Source: Terrilactibacillus sp. S3-3 (GTDB lineage Bacteria > Bacillota > Bacilli > Bacillales > Sporolactobacillaceae). From it: a stretch of 64,000 nt of DNA. Both the position numbers and the translations under genes were made by a program. Numbering within the stretch: the stretch's first letter is position 1; every line of letters begins with the position of its first letter. The stretch covers positions 1,674,001 through 1,738,000 of the forward strand of contig CP129291.1 of assembly GCA_030437565.1 (NCBI GenBank), written 5' to 3'. Shown here piece after piece: positions 30,176 to 40,611 of the stretch. Under the pieces are notes generated by a model. That model ran no database searches, had not been told where the DNA came from, and was given only the letters and a program-made list of their open reading frames with translations.

Positions 30176-30365
30176 CAATGGGTGCTCTCTTTTACTCCCT
30201 GCTGCGGCGATCAGAAAAAAGTGGAATGGCTTATGCGATTGACGGCAAAGAGAAGGGCCGAAGGGCTTTTTCTTTGCCGTTTTTCGTGGCATAATAAATA
30301 GAGATAAAGACCTGAGTAATAGGTTTCGCCCGAGAATAAATAAGGGGATAAAGGAGTCGGGACAT

Positions 30366-31028
30366 ATGCCTAAAGTCGGTGATCGGCTTGTTTTGGAATA
30401 CCGGAAGTCGCCGAAAACGTTTCAACGCTTTCATTGCCGAATTGTTGAAATCAGAGATCGAGCGTTACTGGTTGATTCGCCTATAAACGAGAAGAAAAAA
30501 AAACAGCATTTTTCGTGGATGGGACGTCTTTTATTGCGGTGTTTATTGAAAACAAGCAGGTGTATCGTTTTGAGACAACGTTTATTAAACGTGTTAAAAG
30601 AAAAATCATGATGCTGATGCTGAGTTTCGGGCAAAGAGAATATGACACGCATTCAAAGGCGGAACTATGTCAGGGTAACCGCTTCTCTTGATATAGCGAT
30701 CCACGCCGACAGGCCGGTTCCCGTCCGCTTCACAACGTTGACAAGCGATATTGGCGGCGGAGGAACGCTGATTCATCTGCCGGATAAAAACATACTCAGC
30801 GAAGGCGCGGGCGTTATCGCTTGGGTTGTGCTGCCTATGTCTTCGGGCTTAAATCGCTATATTAAGTTAGACGGAACGGTTGTCCGCGTTTTTACAGACC
30901 CAACCACCCAAAAAGAGATGGCCTCCATTCAGTTCCATTATGCAAAAGAAAAAGACCGTGAGCCTGTCATCAGATATTGTTTTGAAAGAGAACTGCAAAC
31001 GCGAAGAATGTCATTAAAATGGAAATGA
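30366..31028 (+). CDS. ypfA: PilZ-domain flagellar brake protein (YpfA/MotI)
   Basis: About 220 residues: N-terminal YcgR-like domain (PKVGDRLVLEYRKS) and a C-terminal PilZ domain with RRNYVR (RxxxR cyclic di-GMP motif). The second PilZ motif reads DIGGGG where DxSxxG is usual. In B. subtilis this receptor slows the flagellar motor. AAAGGAG precedes the ATG. Breaks at an A-run near 30500 and near 30645. A short gap and no sleB-ypeB separate it from prsW. Confidence 0.87.
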
Positions 31029-31038
31029 TAGGATAAGG

Positions 31039-31242
31039 TGAAACTTCAATCAGTGGGGGCTTTCTTCTATCCCCACTGATTGTTAGCTCTTGCCCACAGG
31101 ATGTGGGTCACACAGACGTTGCCAGGATGTGTGGCGCCTTTAGTCTGTGTTCCTAAAATCGGGCGTTTACGGGCAGCCACCTATGCTTCTTCGAATTCAT
31201 TAAAGCCTTGAGGTGGGGGTCTTTACTTGCCGTTAATGCGGG
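31039..31242 (-). mobile_element. Palindromic IS200/IS605-like relic, copy B
   Basis: A 204-nt block, inverted relative to copy A at 11701-11885 and clearly homologous over its whole length. It contains a perfect 11-bp hairpin (31049-31059 with 31071-31081) at its 3' end. On the reverse strand the first half stays open for about 30 codons (starting PALTASKDPHLKAL) up to a TAG, then comes a structured region. That is the arrangement of a tnpB 3' end overlapped by its omega RNA; inference only. Adjacent to the ypfA 3' end. Confidence 0.7.
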
Positions 31243-31575
31243 ATAAAGAACAGAGCCTTTTAGCCTATTTGCCGCTTCCATCGCAGCCGAAACCGTCTCT
31301 TTTTTGCAGCTCTTTGGTTTCCTGAATTATAATAAAGGTAAGACCTCAGCGAGAGATGCCTAAGCAAAGAAAACGGCTTTGCAAGATATTTTCAGACATC
31401 CGCTATCAGTGGCCGTTTTTTTAAATCGTTTTTTTTTTTTCAAGAAAAAAGGAAAGAAAGGCGGATGCGGGATCTTTTTTTATTCTGCCGGTTAAGATGG
31501 AAGGGCCATGCATGATATGATATAGTAGGAATCAGAATTTTGAATGAGATATATAGATTGGGGTTAGTGTAAGAA
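31243..31575 (+). other. Non-coding region before cmk
   Basis: No gene is visible. It contains AAAACGGC (31368-31375) and GCCGTTTT, which could pair over a long loop, several T-runs of 7-12, and a possible -10 (TATGAT) near 31516 without clear -35. The left edge joins repeat copy B. Confidence 0.5.
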
Positions 31576-32261
31576 TGGAGACGTTATTTCAAATAGCTAT
31601 TGACGGCCCGGCTGCTGCGGGGAAAAACGGTAGCCAAAATCATCGCCGGCAAACTCGGTTACGTTTATATCGATACAGGGGCCATGTATCGGGCTATTAC
31701 TTACAAGGCGTTAAAGATGGGCGCCGATCTGCATGACGGCGTGAAGCTGAAGGACCTGTTGGATAAGACTTCTATCGACCTCAGGCAAACGGGAAATGGG
31801 CAAAAAGTGGTTGTCGACGGCCAAAATGTAAGTGATGCCATCCGGTATTCGGATGTGACCGATCATGTTTCTCTTGTTTCATCCCATCGCGAGGTTCGTG
31901 AAGAAATGGTTCGGCGGCAGCGGAAACTGGCGGAAACCGATAACGTCGTCATGGATGGACGTGATATTGGCACACACGTTCTCCCACACGCACAAGTTAA
32001 GATTTTCTTGAAAGCATCGGTTGAAGAGCGGGCTGAACGCAGATACAAAGAAGAGCGTGAAAAAGGGATGCGCACATCACTTGAACAATTAAGACAAACG
32101 ATTGCGCTCCGGGACAAAAAAGACAAAAAAGAGAGCGAACGCGCGCGGTGTCTCCGCTAATGAAAGCGGAAGATGCACTTGAACTGGACACCACTTCTCT
32201 ATCGATCGATGAAGTCGTGAAAAAGATCATTGACATTGTGAAAGCGAGGCAGAAAATTTGA
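31576..32261 (+). CDS. cmk: Cytidylate kinase
   Basis: About 226 residues; phosphorylates CMP and dCMP. N-terminus [17 protein letters not shown] is the nucleotide-binding loop; the AMP-kinase-like DTGAMYRA and [12 protein letters not shown] segments follow. The P-loop is disturbed by an indel in the A-run near 31625, so the GKST serine is not readable. Near 32147 a GC repeat has one unit too many before [15 protein letters not shown]. Overlaps plsC by 4 nt. Confidence 0.92.
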
Positions 32262-32842
32262 GCCTTTATAGCACCGGCAAAGGGTTAGTGGCTGTTTTTT
32301 ATAAACTGCTTTTCCGCTATGAAGTGACAGGGGCGGAACACATTCCACACGAGGGCGGCGTTATTCTGTGCTGCAACCATCTGTCGAATTTTGATCCGCC
32401 GCTCGTCGGCGTGGCATTGCCGAGAGATTTGAGCTTTTTAGCCAAGGATGAATTGTTCAAGGTACCCTTGTTCGGACGGCTGATCAGGCACCTTCATGCC
32501 TTCCCTATCCGTCGCGGCACCGGAGACCGGCAGGCACTCAAGAAAGGATTGAGCCTGCTGAGAGAAGGGCACGCGCTGCTCATTTTTCCTGAGGCACACC
32601 GCAATAAAACCCATCACTTGAAAAAAGGAAAACCGGCCGGCTTTTTTGCGTTAAAAAGTGAAGCGGCTGTCATTCCGTGCGCCATCATCGGTTCTTATAA
32701 ACCTTTCAGGCCGATGAAAGTGGTTTTTGACGAACCGCTGAATATGGCGGCTTTGAAAGCTCGGAAACTAAGGTCGGCCGACGTCACCGATGTGATTATG
32801 TCCCGTATTCAAATACTGATCGATCAAAACACGGAAAGTTAG
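32258..32842 (+). CDS. plsC: 1-acyl-sn-glycerol-3-phosphate acyltransferase PlsC
   Basis: Intact 194-residue acyltransferase with NHLSNFD (HxxxxD catalytic motif) and [16 protein letters not shown]. Makes phosphatidic acid. Motif III reads FPEAHRN; FPEGTRN appears if one G is added and one C removed, so two compensating indels near 32597-32604 are likely. Starts with TTG overlapping the cmk stop. Confidence 0.9.
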   Translation: MSLYSTGKGLVAVFYKLLFRYEVTGAEHIPHEGGVILCCNHLSNFDPPLVGVALPRDLSFLAKDELFKVPLFGRLIRHLHAFPIRRGTGDRQALKKGLSLLREGHALLIFPEAHRNKTHHLKKGKPAGFFALKSEAAVIPCAIIGSYKPFRPMKVVFDEPLNMAALKARKLRSADVTDVIMSRIQILIDQNTES

Positions 32843-32941
32843 AAAATCGTTATAGGTTGATCTACTTGACAAAACAACCTATTTGTAAGAAGTTTAGAGT
32901 AAGGTATTTTTTGTTTGGTTAATTAAAGGAGGTCACTGAGG

Positions 32942-34093
32942 ATGGTTGAAGAAGTAAATAATGATTTAACGTCTTTTGACGCATTAAAAGTTGGCGATGT
33001 TGTGAGCGGAAAGGTTACCAAAGTTGAAGAAAAACACGCTTTGGTTGATGTTGGATATAAAGTCGACGGCATTTTGCCTATCAGCGAACTGTCCAGTTTG
33101 CATGTCGAAAAAGTGACGGACCTATTAAATGAAGGCGATGAGGTGACGGTCAAAGTCACCAAATTGGTTGATGATGAACTCGTGCTCTCCAAGCGCGAAG
33201 TTGATGCGGACAAAGCCTGGGGAGATCTTGAACAGAAATTTGCGGACAAAACGACTTTTTCCGTTGAGATTGCCGATGTTGTCAAAGGCGGACTGGTTGT
33301 TGATTTAGGCGTTCGCGGCTTTATTCCGGCTTCCTTGGTCGAACGCCATTTTGTTGAAGACTTCAGTGATTACAAAGGAAAACCTCTCGATGTCAAAATT
33401 GTTGAACTTGATCGTGAAAAAAGGAAAGTGATCCTCTCCCACCGGGCCGTGTTGGATGAACAGGCCGATTTGAAAAAAAAAGAGGAGACACTGAACAAGA
33501 TTAAAGCCGGAGATGTCATCGAAGGTACCGTGCAAAGGCTGACGGATTTCGGGGCGTTCGTGGATATCGGCGGCGTTGACGGCTTGGTTCATATTTCTCA
33601 GCTTGCCCATCACCGCGTGGAAACACCGTCCGAAGTCGTTTCAGAAGAAGGCGATGTTGTCAAAGTGAAAGTGCTTTCCGTTGACAGAGACAATGAGAGA
33701 ATTTCTTTGTCAATTAAAGCGACTCAGCCGGGGCCGTGGGAAAGTGCCAGGGATAAGATTCATCCTGGGGATGTACTGGAAGGCACGGTCAAGCGTCTGG
33801 TACCTTTCGGCGCTTTCGTCGAACTCTTGCCTGGAGTCGAAGGCCTCGTTCACATTTCCGAGATCTCGCACAGCCATATCGGCACGCCGAACGAAGTGCT
33901 GTCTGAAGGAGAAGAGATCAAAGTCAAAGTGCTTGATGTGAACTTCGACGACAAGCGTGTGTCCCTTAGCATCAAAGCGATTGAGGAACCTAAGCAAAAG
34001 CCGGCCGCCCAAGAACCTGAACCGCTCCAAGAGGATACGACGTCCGGATTTTCACTTGGCGATATGATCGGCGATCAATTGAAAAAAATATAA
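32942..34093 (+). CDS. rpsA: Ribosomal protein S1 homologue (YpfD)
   Basis: Intact 383-residue protein with four S1 RNA-binding domains (about residues 17-86, 104-169, 190-258 and 275-344), the last two marked by DFGAFVDIGG and PFGAFVELLPG followed by GLVHIS. The Firmicutes form is shorter than the six-domain E. coli S1 and its role in translation is less clear. AAAGGAGG precedes the ATG; TTGACA at 32867 may be part of its promoter. Confidence 0.95.
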   Translation: MVEEVNNDLTSFDALKVGDVVSGKVTKVEEKHALVDVGYKVDGILPISELSSLHVEKVTDLLNEGDEVTVKVTKLVDDELVLSKREVDADKAWGDLEQKFADKTTFSVEIADVVKGGLVVDLGVRGFIPASLVERHFVEDFSDYKGKPLDVKIVELDREKRKVILSHRAVLDEQADLKKKEETLNKIKAGDVIEGTVQRLTDFGAFVDIGGVDGLVHISQLAHHRVETPSEVVSEEGDVVKVKVLSVDRDNERISLSIKATQPGPWESARDKIHPGDVLEGTVKRLVPFGAFVELLPGVEGLVHISEISHSHIGTPNEVLSEGEEIKVKVLDVNFDDKRVSLSIKAIEEPKQKPAAQEPEPLQEDTTSGFSLGDMIGDQLKKI

Positions 34094-34113
34094 ATAATAA
34101 GTAAGGACGAAAG

Positions 34114-34144
34114 AAGGAAAGCAGTCTACCTGCTCCTTTTTTTT
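34114..34144 (+). terminator. Terminator of rpsA
   Basis: AAGGAAAGCAG pairs with CTGCTCCTT (one bulge), followed by eight T. Confidence 0.85.
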
Positions 34145-34529
34145 CGGCAGCTTCCGCCGTTTAGAAAGTGTCCGGTTCACCCATAATGAAAATAGGGCGA
34201 TGAAGAGACGGAGGGTACTTTTTTTTGGGGGGTGCCTGGTTTCCGTTTTGAAGGTTTTGTTAAGAAAAATAACGGGAATGAACGCGGCTTTCTAAAAAAA
34301 CATCCCTCTTAAAGAGATTGAGAGCGGTCTTTTTTTTTTTTTGATAAGATAAAGTAAGCTTGGCATAAGTAAAGCGTTTACGGCGGAGCCTTATGCGGCG
34401 CCGTACTTATGAAATGATTTAAGTATGACAAGGGCTCATGTGACCTTTCTTGCATAGGCAGGATGGGTTTTTTTTTTTCGGGGAGGTCGTGAGCCGGATA
34501 AGGAATGAAAAGTGAAGGGACGAAAAAGT
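34145..34529 (+). other. Non-coding gap between rpsA and der
   Basis: No convincing gene on either strand; fni and yphA, present here in B. subtilis, are absent. It holds a GC-rich inverted repeat TACGGCG/CGCCGTA (about 34379-34404), which lacks a T tract, and several long T-runs. Confidence 0.5.
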
Positions 34530-35856
34530 ATGTCAAAACCCACTTTAGCCATCGTTGGCCGTCCGAACGTCGGCAAGTCAACGATATTTAACCGCATTGT
34601 CGGAGAGAGGCTGGCGATCGTAGAAGATAAGCCGGGCGTTACTCGCGATCGCCTGTATGGCAGCGGCGAATGGCTGAATAGCGTTTTCAATGTGATCGAT
34701 ACAGGCGGTATCGAGATCGGGGATGAGCCGCTTTTAGAGCAAATGCGCGCGCAAGCCGAAATCGCCATTGACGAGGCGGACGTTATTCTGTTTATTGTCG
34801 ACGGCAAGGACGGCGTGACGCACGCGGATGAAGAGGTTGCCCGTTTTCTGCAGCGATCAAAGAAACCGGTTGTTCTGGGCGTTAAAAAAATAGATAATTA
34901 TAAGCAGCGCGATGAGCTGTATGAATTTTATTCTTTGGGAATCGGCGATCCGATCGGCATTTCCGGGGCCCACGGCTTGGGAATCGGCGATTTGCTGGAT
35001 GCGGTCATCGCTCATTTTTCCCCATGATGAAGAAGAAGGGGAGGATGATGATGCCATTAAATTTTCGCTGATCGGCCGGCCGAATGTCGGGAAATCTTCG
35101 CTTGTGAATGCCATATTGGGAAGGCAGCGAGTGATTGTCAGCGATATATTGCCGGCACCACTCGGGACGCTATCGACACCCCTTTTTTCAAAGACGGCCA
35201 GGACTATGTGATCATTGATACGGCAGGCATCCGCCGGCGCGGGAAAGTTTATGAAAAAACAGAGAAATACAGCGTGCTCCGCGCCCAGCGCGCCATTGAA
35301 GGTTCAGATGTCGTGCTTGTCGTGCTGAACGGCGAGGAAGGGATCATTGAACAGGACAAGAAAATTGCCGGATACGCTCATGAAGCCGGCCGGGCGATCA
35401 TCATCGTCGTTAATAAATGGGACGCTGTAAAAAAAAAGACAGCAAAACGATGGACAAATTCAAAAAGAAAATCCGCGACGAGTTCCAGTTCTTGAGCTAT
35501 GCCCCGATTATTTTTCTGTCTGCGGCGACAAAACAAAAACTTTCGCAGCTTTTGCCGATGATTAAGACCGTTGCGGAAAACCATGCCATGCGCGTGCAAA
35601 CGAGCCTGCTTAATGAGTTGATTATGGATGCGGCAGCCATGACGACGCCGCCGCCGTCCGATAAAGGCAAACGGCTGAAAATCTATTATACTGCACAAGT
35701 GGGCGTCAAACCGCCTGTTTTTTTGTTTTAAAAGTCAATGAGCCCGAGCTGCTGCATTTTTCTTATCAGCGTTATCTTGAAAATAAAATTAGAGAAACAT
35801 TCGGCTTTGTCGGCACACCGATTCGCCTGATTTCTCGCAGAAAAAATGAAAAATAA
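34530..35856 (+). CDS. der: Ribosome biogenesis GTPase Der (EngA)
   Basis: Double-GTPase for 50S assembly, about 440 residues. Two G domains each start with GRPNVGKS (near 34557 and 35075), have DTGG/DTAG switches, and are followed by a KH-like C-terminal domain. The first NKxD reads KKID, probably a base error in an A-run. Breaks occur near 35019, 35150, 35430 and 35725. The gene is essential in B. subtilis, so these are almost surely not real. Confidence 0.94.
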
Positions 35857-35870
35857 AGGGGGAACGTCCC

Positions 35871-36469
35871 GTGTTGATAGCTGTCTCATTTGTTCTATCA
35901 TACCTTATTGGGGCGATCAGTTTCAGCTATATCATTACGAAAAAAATAAAGAAAATTGATATTCGCAAACATGGGAGCGGCAATGCCGGCGCTACTAATA
36001 CGCTGCGCGTTCTTGGAGTCGGCCCGGCGATCGGCGTGCTGCTGCTTGATGTGCTGAAAGGCGTAGCCGCCGTTTTGATTGCAGAATGGCTGGGTCTTGC
36101 ACCATGGGCCGTCGCATTTTCAGGCCTTTTTGCGATTCTGGCCACAATTTTCCGATTTACTACGGGTTTAAAGGCGGCAAAGGGGTCGCGACGACTATCG
36201 GCGTCTTTTTCATGCTGATGTTTCCATACGTCCTGATTTCCGGGGTTTTAGCGATTCTTGTGATTGCACTCACCCGCTTTGTTTCTTTAGGATCGCTTGT
36301 TTTTATCATTTTAACACCAATTATCGGACTCATTATCGGACACTATCCAAACGGTGTCGTCTTCGCTGCATTTTTAATTGCTCTTCTTGCTATTTTTCAG
36401 CACAGGGGGAACATCAGCCGATTGCTGCACGGGGAAGAGAACAAGCTCGGACACAAAAAAGAGGCCTAA
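35871..36469 (+). CDS. plsY: Glycerol-3-phosphate acyltransferase PlsY
   Basis: Membrane protein of about 199 residues. Conserved loops [16 protein letters not shown] and [19 protein letters not shown] mark PlsY, which acylates glycerol-3-phosphate from acyl-phosphate. Starts with GTG after AAGGGGG. The frame shifts near 36139 just before GHNFP. It is followed by gpsA, which supplies its substrate. Confidence 0.93.
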
Positions 36470-36520
36470 TGGTGTTTTAGGCCGGAAACGGTCATATTTA
36501 TTCGGGAGGAGTCATCGATC

Positions 36521-37569
36521 ATGAAAAAAATTGCGGTAATAGGCGCAGGAAGCTGGGGAACTGCGCTTTCCATTGTGCTGGCGGATAATGGCTATCAGGT
36601 CAACTTGTGGGCCCATCGCCAGGCGCAAGTGGATGAAATGAATCAAAAAAACATACAAATGAAAAATATCTTCCGGGCATCGTCCTTTCGGAACGGATCA
36701 TCGGTTATTCAGAGATGGCGGCGGCTCTAAAAGATGTTGAAGCCGTGCTGCTTGTAACACCAACGAAGGCGATGCGGGAAGTGCTGGGCAAGATCCGGCT
36801 TCATTTGGACAAGCCGCTTTTGTTCATTCATGGTGCCAAAGGCATTGAGCCCGGCACTTATAAGCGAATTTCCGAGATCATTGAAGAAGAGATTCCGGAA
36901 GAAAAACGCAAGGCGGTGGTTGTACTATCCGGCCCGAGCCATGCTGAGGAAGTTTGCCGCCGCCATCCGACAACGGTTGCTGTTGCTTCTTTGAATGAAC
37001 AAGCCGCGCTTCAAGCTCAAGATATCTTTTTCAATCAAAATTTCCGTGTTTATACAAATGAGGATATCATTGGAGTCGAAATCGGCGGCGCTCTAAAAAA
37101 TATCATTGCGCTTGGAGCAGGGATATCTGACGGACTTGGATACGGCGATAATGCCAAAGCCGCGCTTATCACTCGAGGCCTTGCGGAAATTGCCAGGCTG
37201 GGGGTCAAAATGGGGGCGAATCCGCTCACCTTTATCGGGCTTGCCGGCATGGGCGATCTGATTGTGACTTGTACGAGTGTTCACAGCCGCAACTGGAGAG
37301 CCGGTCATTTGCTTGGAAAAGGGCATAATTTGGACGAAACGCTCAGCCATATGGGGATGGTCGTCGAAGGTGTAAGGACGGCGAAAGCGGCCTATCAACT
37401 GGCAAGGCGGCAGCAGGTGGAGATGCCGATCACGACCGCAATCTATCAAGTGCTGTTTGAAAATAAAAGACCGAAACAGGCGGTTGACGAACTGATGGGA
37501 CGCGACAAAAAAGATGAGTTCGGCCCATTATCCGATATTTTGGCCGAAAAAATGGAACACGGAAAATAG
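36521..37569 (+). CDS. gpsA: Glycerol-3-phosphate dehydrogenase GpsA
   Basis: About 349 residues; NAD(P)-binding GAGSWGTAL at the N-terminus, GAKGIEPGT, the catalytic [13 protein letters not shown] and [14 protein letters not shown]. Makes glycerol-3-phosphate for phospholipids. One extra A in the run near 36665 separates the first 49 codons from the rest ([13 protein letters not shown]). GGAGG precedes the ATG. Confidence 0.94.
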
Positions 37570-37573
37570 GGCT

Positions 37574-37613
37574 CTTGGTCATTTTCTGTGGTATTTCACA
37601 GAAAGTGACCAAG
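37574..37613 (+). other. Long hairpin after gpsA without T tract
   Basis: CTTGGTCA...TGTG pairs over about 16-18 bp with CACA...TGACCAAG (one wobble). No T-run follows, so it may be an operator, an RNA stability element or a weak terminator. Confidence 0.5.
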
Positions 37614-37691
37614 AATCAAAATAGTTTGCGCTCACACAATGCTCCTTATCCGCATATAATGTTTTGAAAGCAGGGAAAAGGAGGGCTATTA

Positions 37692-37952
37692 TTGGATCCT
37701 AAAAATCCTTTTTTTGATAACATTGAAAAGAAAACCAATGTTAAAAAAGAAGATATTTTTGCCATCGCTAATTCCGTGGCTAACGCTGACTTTAAAGATC
37801 CTGAAGTCGTCAGAAAATTGATTGCACGCGTTGCACAAGTGGCGGGGGTTTCTGTCCCTAAAGAAAAGGAAGAAGCGATCGTAAAAGCGATCACGAACAA
37901 CAATGTTCCGTTAAATTTTTCATCTTTGTCAAAAATGTTTGGTCAAAAGTAA
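37692..37952 (+). CDS. spoVIF: Stage VI sporulation protein F
   Basis: Intact 86-residue protein with NPFFDNIEKKTNVKKEDIF and RKLIARVAQVAGVSVPKEKEEAIVKAI, the pattern of the SpoVIF/YphE family found between gpsA and spoIVA in many spore formers. TTG start after AAAAGGAGG. Needed for coat or late spore assembly in B. subtilis SpoVIF; the role of this copy is inferred. Confidence 0.83.
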   Translation: MDPKNPFFDNIEKKTNVKKEDIFAIANSVANADFKDPEVVRKLIARVAQVAGVSVPKEKEEAIVKAITNNNVPLNFSSLSKMFGQK

Positions 37953-38347
37953 AAAATCTGGGCAATCGCCAGCAACAAATCGCCGCTCAAAGGCATAAGG
38001 TATATAATGTATACACAATCAATAATTCTGGAAGAACTGCCAACTGTGGAAGGATTTAGTCATGCTGAAGGAAAACGATGCGTTTTCTTTCAGCTTTTTT
38101 AGATCATGCCGCAAATCACGGCAAGGATAGCCCCATTCCGACCTTTGTTTCCGGCAGTGGCGCCTGCCGTTTGTTCATTTTTTGCAAACCCTGTCCTCAA
38201 AAAAATCGTTTCAAAAAAAAGGCATGAAAAATGACAATCAGCAATATTTTAGTGAAGAGAGAGGTTTTCCATTTTGTTTAGCAAGTATCAGCCAATCAAT
38301 TTGCAAGACGGACATTTGCAGCAGGAAACGAGAAAAAAGATTTGTTG
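37953..38347 (+). other. Intergenic region between spoVIF and spoIVA
   Basis: Holds a clear terminator at 38064-38100 and then about 250 nt with no supported gene. A 32-codon frame starting TTG at 38274 lacks homology that I recognise and runs into the spoIVA promoter. Confidence 0.5.
38064..38100 (+). terminator. Terminator after spoVIF
   Basis: Perfect 13-bp stem (38064-38076 with 38082-38094), 5-nt loop and six T. Confidence 0.92.
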
Positions 38348-38375
38348 GTATATTCGATGGACAAAGTCATAGAAA
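38348..38375 (+). promoter_or_regulatory. Probable sigma E promoter of spoIVA
   Basis: GTATATT (38348-38354) and CATAGAAA (38368-38375), 13 nt apart, resemble the sigma E consensus. spoIVA is a known sigma E gene. Confidence 0.6.
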
Positions 38376-38428
38376 TAGAATATTAAAACACGTCTTCGAT
38401 TTAATTGGAGATCGGGAGGGTGCATACT

Positions 38429-39916
38429 TTGGAGAAATTGGAAAGAGTCGATATTTTTAAAGATATTGCCGAAAGAACTGGCGGAGATATTTACCTTGGG
38501 GTGGTAGGGGCTGTTCGCACAGGCAAATCGACGTTTATTAAAAAATTTATGGAGCTCGTTGTGCTTCCGAACATTGAGAATGATGCGGAACGGGTAAGGG
38601 CGCAGGATGAATTGCCGCAAAGTGCGGCCGGCAAGCAAATCATGACGACCGAACCGAAATTTGTGCCGAATCATGCGGTGGCGGTCAAGGTCGAGGAAGG
38701 GCTTGAAGTCAATATTCGCGTCGTCGACTGCGTCGGCTATGCGGTGAGCGGAGCCAAGGGTTTTGAAGATGAAAACGGTCCGCGAATGGTGAATACACCG
38801 TGGTATGACGAGCCGATTCCGTTTCAGGAAGCCGCTGAAATCGGCACGAGAAAAGTCATCCAGGAACATTCCACACTCGGCGTTGTCATCACGACGGACG
38901 GTTCGATTGGTGAAATTGCCAGGGAAGATTATGTGGAAGCGGAAGAAAGAGTGGTCGATGAACTGAAGGAAGTTGGCAAACCGTTCATCATCATCGTCAA
39001 CTCGACACACCCCTACCATCCGGAAACCGAAGCGCTGCGCAAAGACTTGGCTGAAAAGTACGATATTCCGGTGCTGGCTCAAAGTGTTGAAAATATAACT
39101 GAACATGATATTAACAATATTTTGAGAGAGACGCTTTTCGAAACCCGGTGCTTGAAGTCAATGTGAACCTGCCGAGCTGGGTGATGGTTCTTCGTGACAA
39201 CCACTGGCTGCGCAAAAGCTATGAAGATGCAGTTAAAAACACAGTCAAGGACATTAAAAGATTGCGCGATGTCGATCGCGTCGTCGGCCACTTCGGCGAA
39301 TTTGATTTTATTGAAGACGCTCAGCTGGCCGGGATCAACATGGGGCAGGGCGTTGCCGAAATCGACTTGTACGCCCCTGATAATCTGTATGATCAAGTGC
39401 TGAAGGAAGTCGTCGGCGTTGAAATCAGAGGAAAAGACCATCTGCTTCAACTCATGCAGGAGTTTGCCCATGCCAAACGGGAGTACGATCAGGTCGCTGA
39501 TGCCTTGACGATGGTCAAACAGACCGGATATGGCATTGCCGCGCCGGCGCTGTCCGACATGAGCCTGGATGAGCCGGAAATTATCCGCCAAGGATCGCGT
39601 TTTGGCGTCCGATTAAGGGCTGTTGCGCCTTCCATTCATATATGTTAAGGTGGATGTTGAATCGGAATTTGCGCCGATCATCGGAACAGAAAAACAGAGT
39701 GAAGAACTTGTCAGATATCTGATGCAAGATTTTGAGGACGATCCTTTATCCATTTGGAAATCGGATATTTTCGGCCGCTCGCTGAATTCGATTGTCCGCG
39801 AGGGGATTTCGGCGAAATTGTCACTGATGCCGGAAAATGCCCGCTATAAACTGAAGGAAACGCTGGAACGGATCATTAACGAAGGATCGGGCGGATTAAT
39901 TGCCATCATATTATGA
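38429..39916 (+). CDS. spoIVA: Spore coat morphogenetic ATPase SpoIVA
   Basis: About 495 residues. Walker A GAVRTGKST near residue 27, DCVGYAVSGAKG, TTDGSIG and the highly conserved C-terminus NARYKLKETLERIINEGSG. The protein polymerises with ATP hydrolysis on the forespore to form the coat base. TTG at 38429 has GGGAGGG 8 nt upstream. Breaks occur near 39141 and 39638; both sides match SpoIVA closely. Confidence 0.96.
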
Positions 39917-39951
39917 TGCAATCTGTCTTCATTCTGGGATATAATATTTGG

Positions 39952-39977
39952 AAGACTCCAAAAAAGGGGTCTTTTTT
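39952..39977 (+). terminator. Terminator of spoIVA
   Basis: AAGACTCC pairs with GGGGTCTT (one wobble) around an A-rich loop, followed by T-run. Confidence 0.85.
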
Positions 39978-40052
39978 GTTTGTTTTTTCTATTTTTTTTC
40001 ATTTACGAGGTTTAAAACGATGAAATTTGGCTATATTTTTTTATAAAAGCTG

Positions 40053-40081
40053 TTGAATTATTGCAGGACTTCGTATAAGAT
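40053..40081 (+). promoter_or_regulatory. Sigma A-type promoter of hbs
   Basis: TTGAAT (40053-40058) and TAAGAT (40076-40081) with 17-nt spacing, about 65 nt before the HU start. Confidence 0.5.
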
Positions 40082-40145
40082 AAGCGTTGTTGATGTTTCT
40101 CCTAATACGGAAAAGCAAGTATTCCTTTTCGAGGAGGTGAATGTG

Positions 40146-40421
40146 TTGACAAGACTGACTGAATCATTAATGCAGTAGCAGAATCTGCACAACTAAAAAA
40201 AAAAAGATGCAACGAAAGCTGTTGATTCCGTTCTTTCAACAATTGCTGACGCTCTCAAAGAAGGGGGCAAAGTTCAATTGATTGGTTTTGGCAACTTCGA
40301 AGTTCGTGAACGTTCGGCTCGTAAGGGACGCAATCCTCAAACTGGCGAAGAAATTGAAATTGCCGCGAGCAAGGTGCCGGCATTTAAACCTGGCAAAGCC
40401 CTTAAAGAAGCTGTTCAATAA
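40146..40421 (+). CDS. hbs: DNA-binding protein HU
   Basis: Chromosome-packing histone-like protein, about 91 residues. [29 protein letters not shown] and [13 protein letters not shown] are typical. The start lies after GAGGAGGTGA. The first codons are damaged: ACTG is doubled (ACTGACTGA, 40154-40162), bringing a TGA in frame, and an A-run near 40195 has one A too many. HU is essential in B. subtilis, so sequence error is likely. Confidence 0.92.
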
Positions 40422-40451
40422 TGTTGCAAATACATAGGGCGTGAAAGACAA

Positions 40452-40479
40452 AGGGCCATCATTATGGTGGCTCTTTTTT
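40452..40479 (+). terminator. Terminator of hbs
   Basis: AGGGCCATC pairs with GGTGGCTCT (two wobbles), followed by seven T. Confidence 0.85.
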
Positions 40480-40611
40480 AGTATTTGAAAACGAAAAAAG
40501 TTGAAAATGAAAGCTAGGCTGGCTTTGTTTCCTTTACTTTACCATTCTCCGTATGCTAGAATTTTTTGTATTAGAGATTATGAGGGCAATGTTTGAAATG
40601 GAGGCACACCA

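Noticed and set aside
30180..30298. 38-codon frame between prsW and ypfA
   Set aside because: No ribosome site; it overlaps a hairpin with T-run and looks non-coding.
34378..34581. Reverse-strand open frame at the der start
   Set aside because: Overlaps der and its leader; composition of a shadow frame.
38274..38372. 32-codon TTG frame upstream of spoIVA
   Set aside because: Weak ribosome site and it runs into the sigma E promoter; no homology recognised.
38288..39106. 272-codon reverse frame opposite spoIVA
   Set aside because: Antisense shadow; spoIVA on the plus strand is unmistakable.
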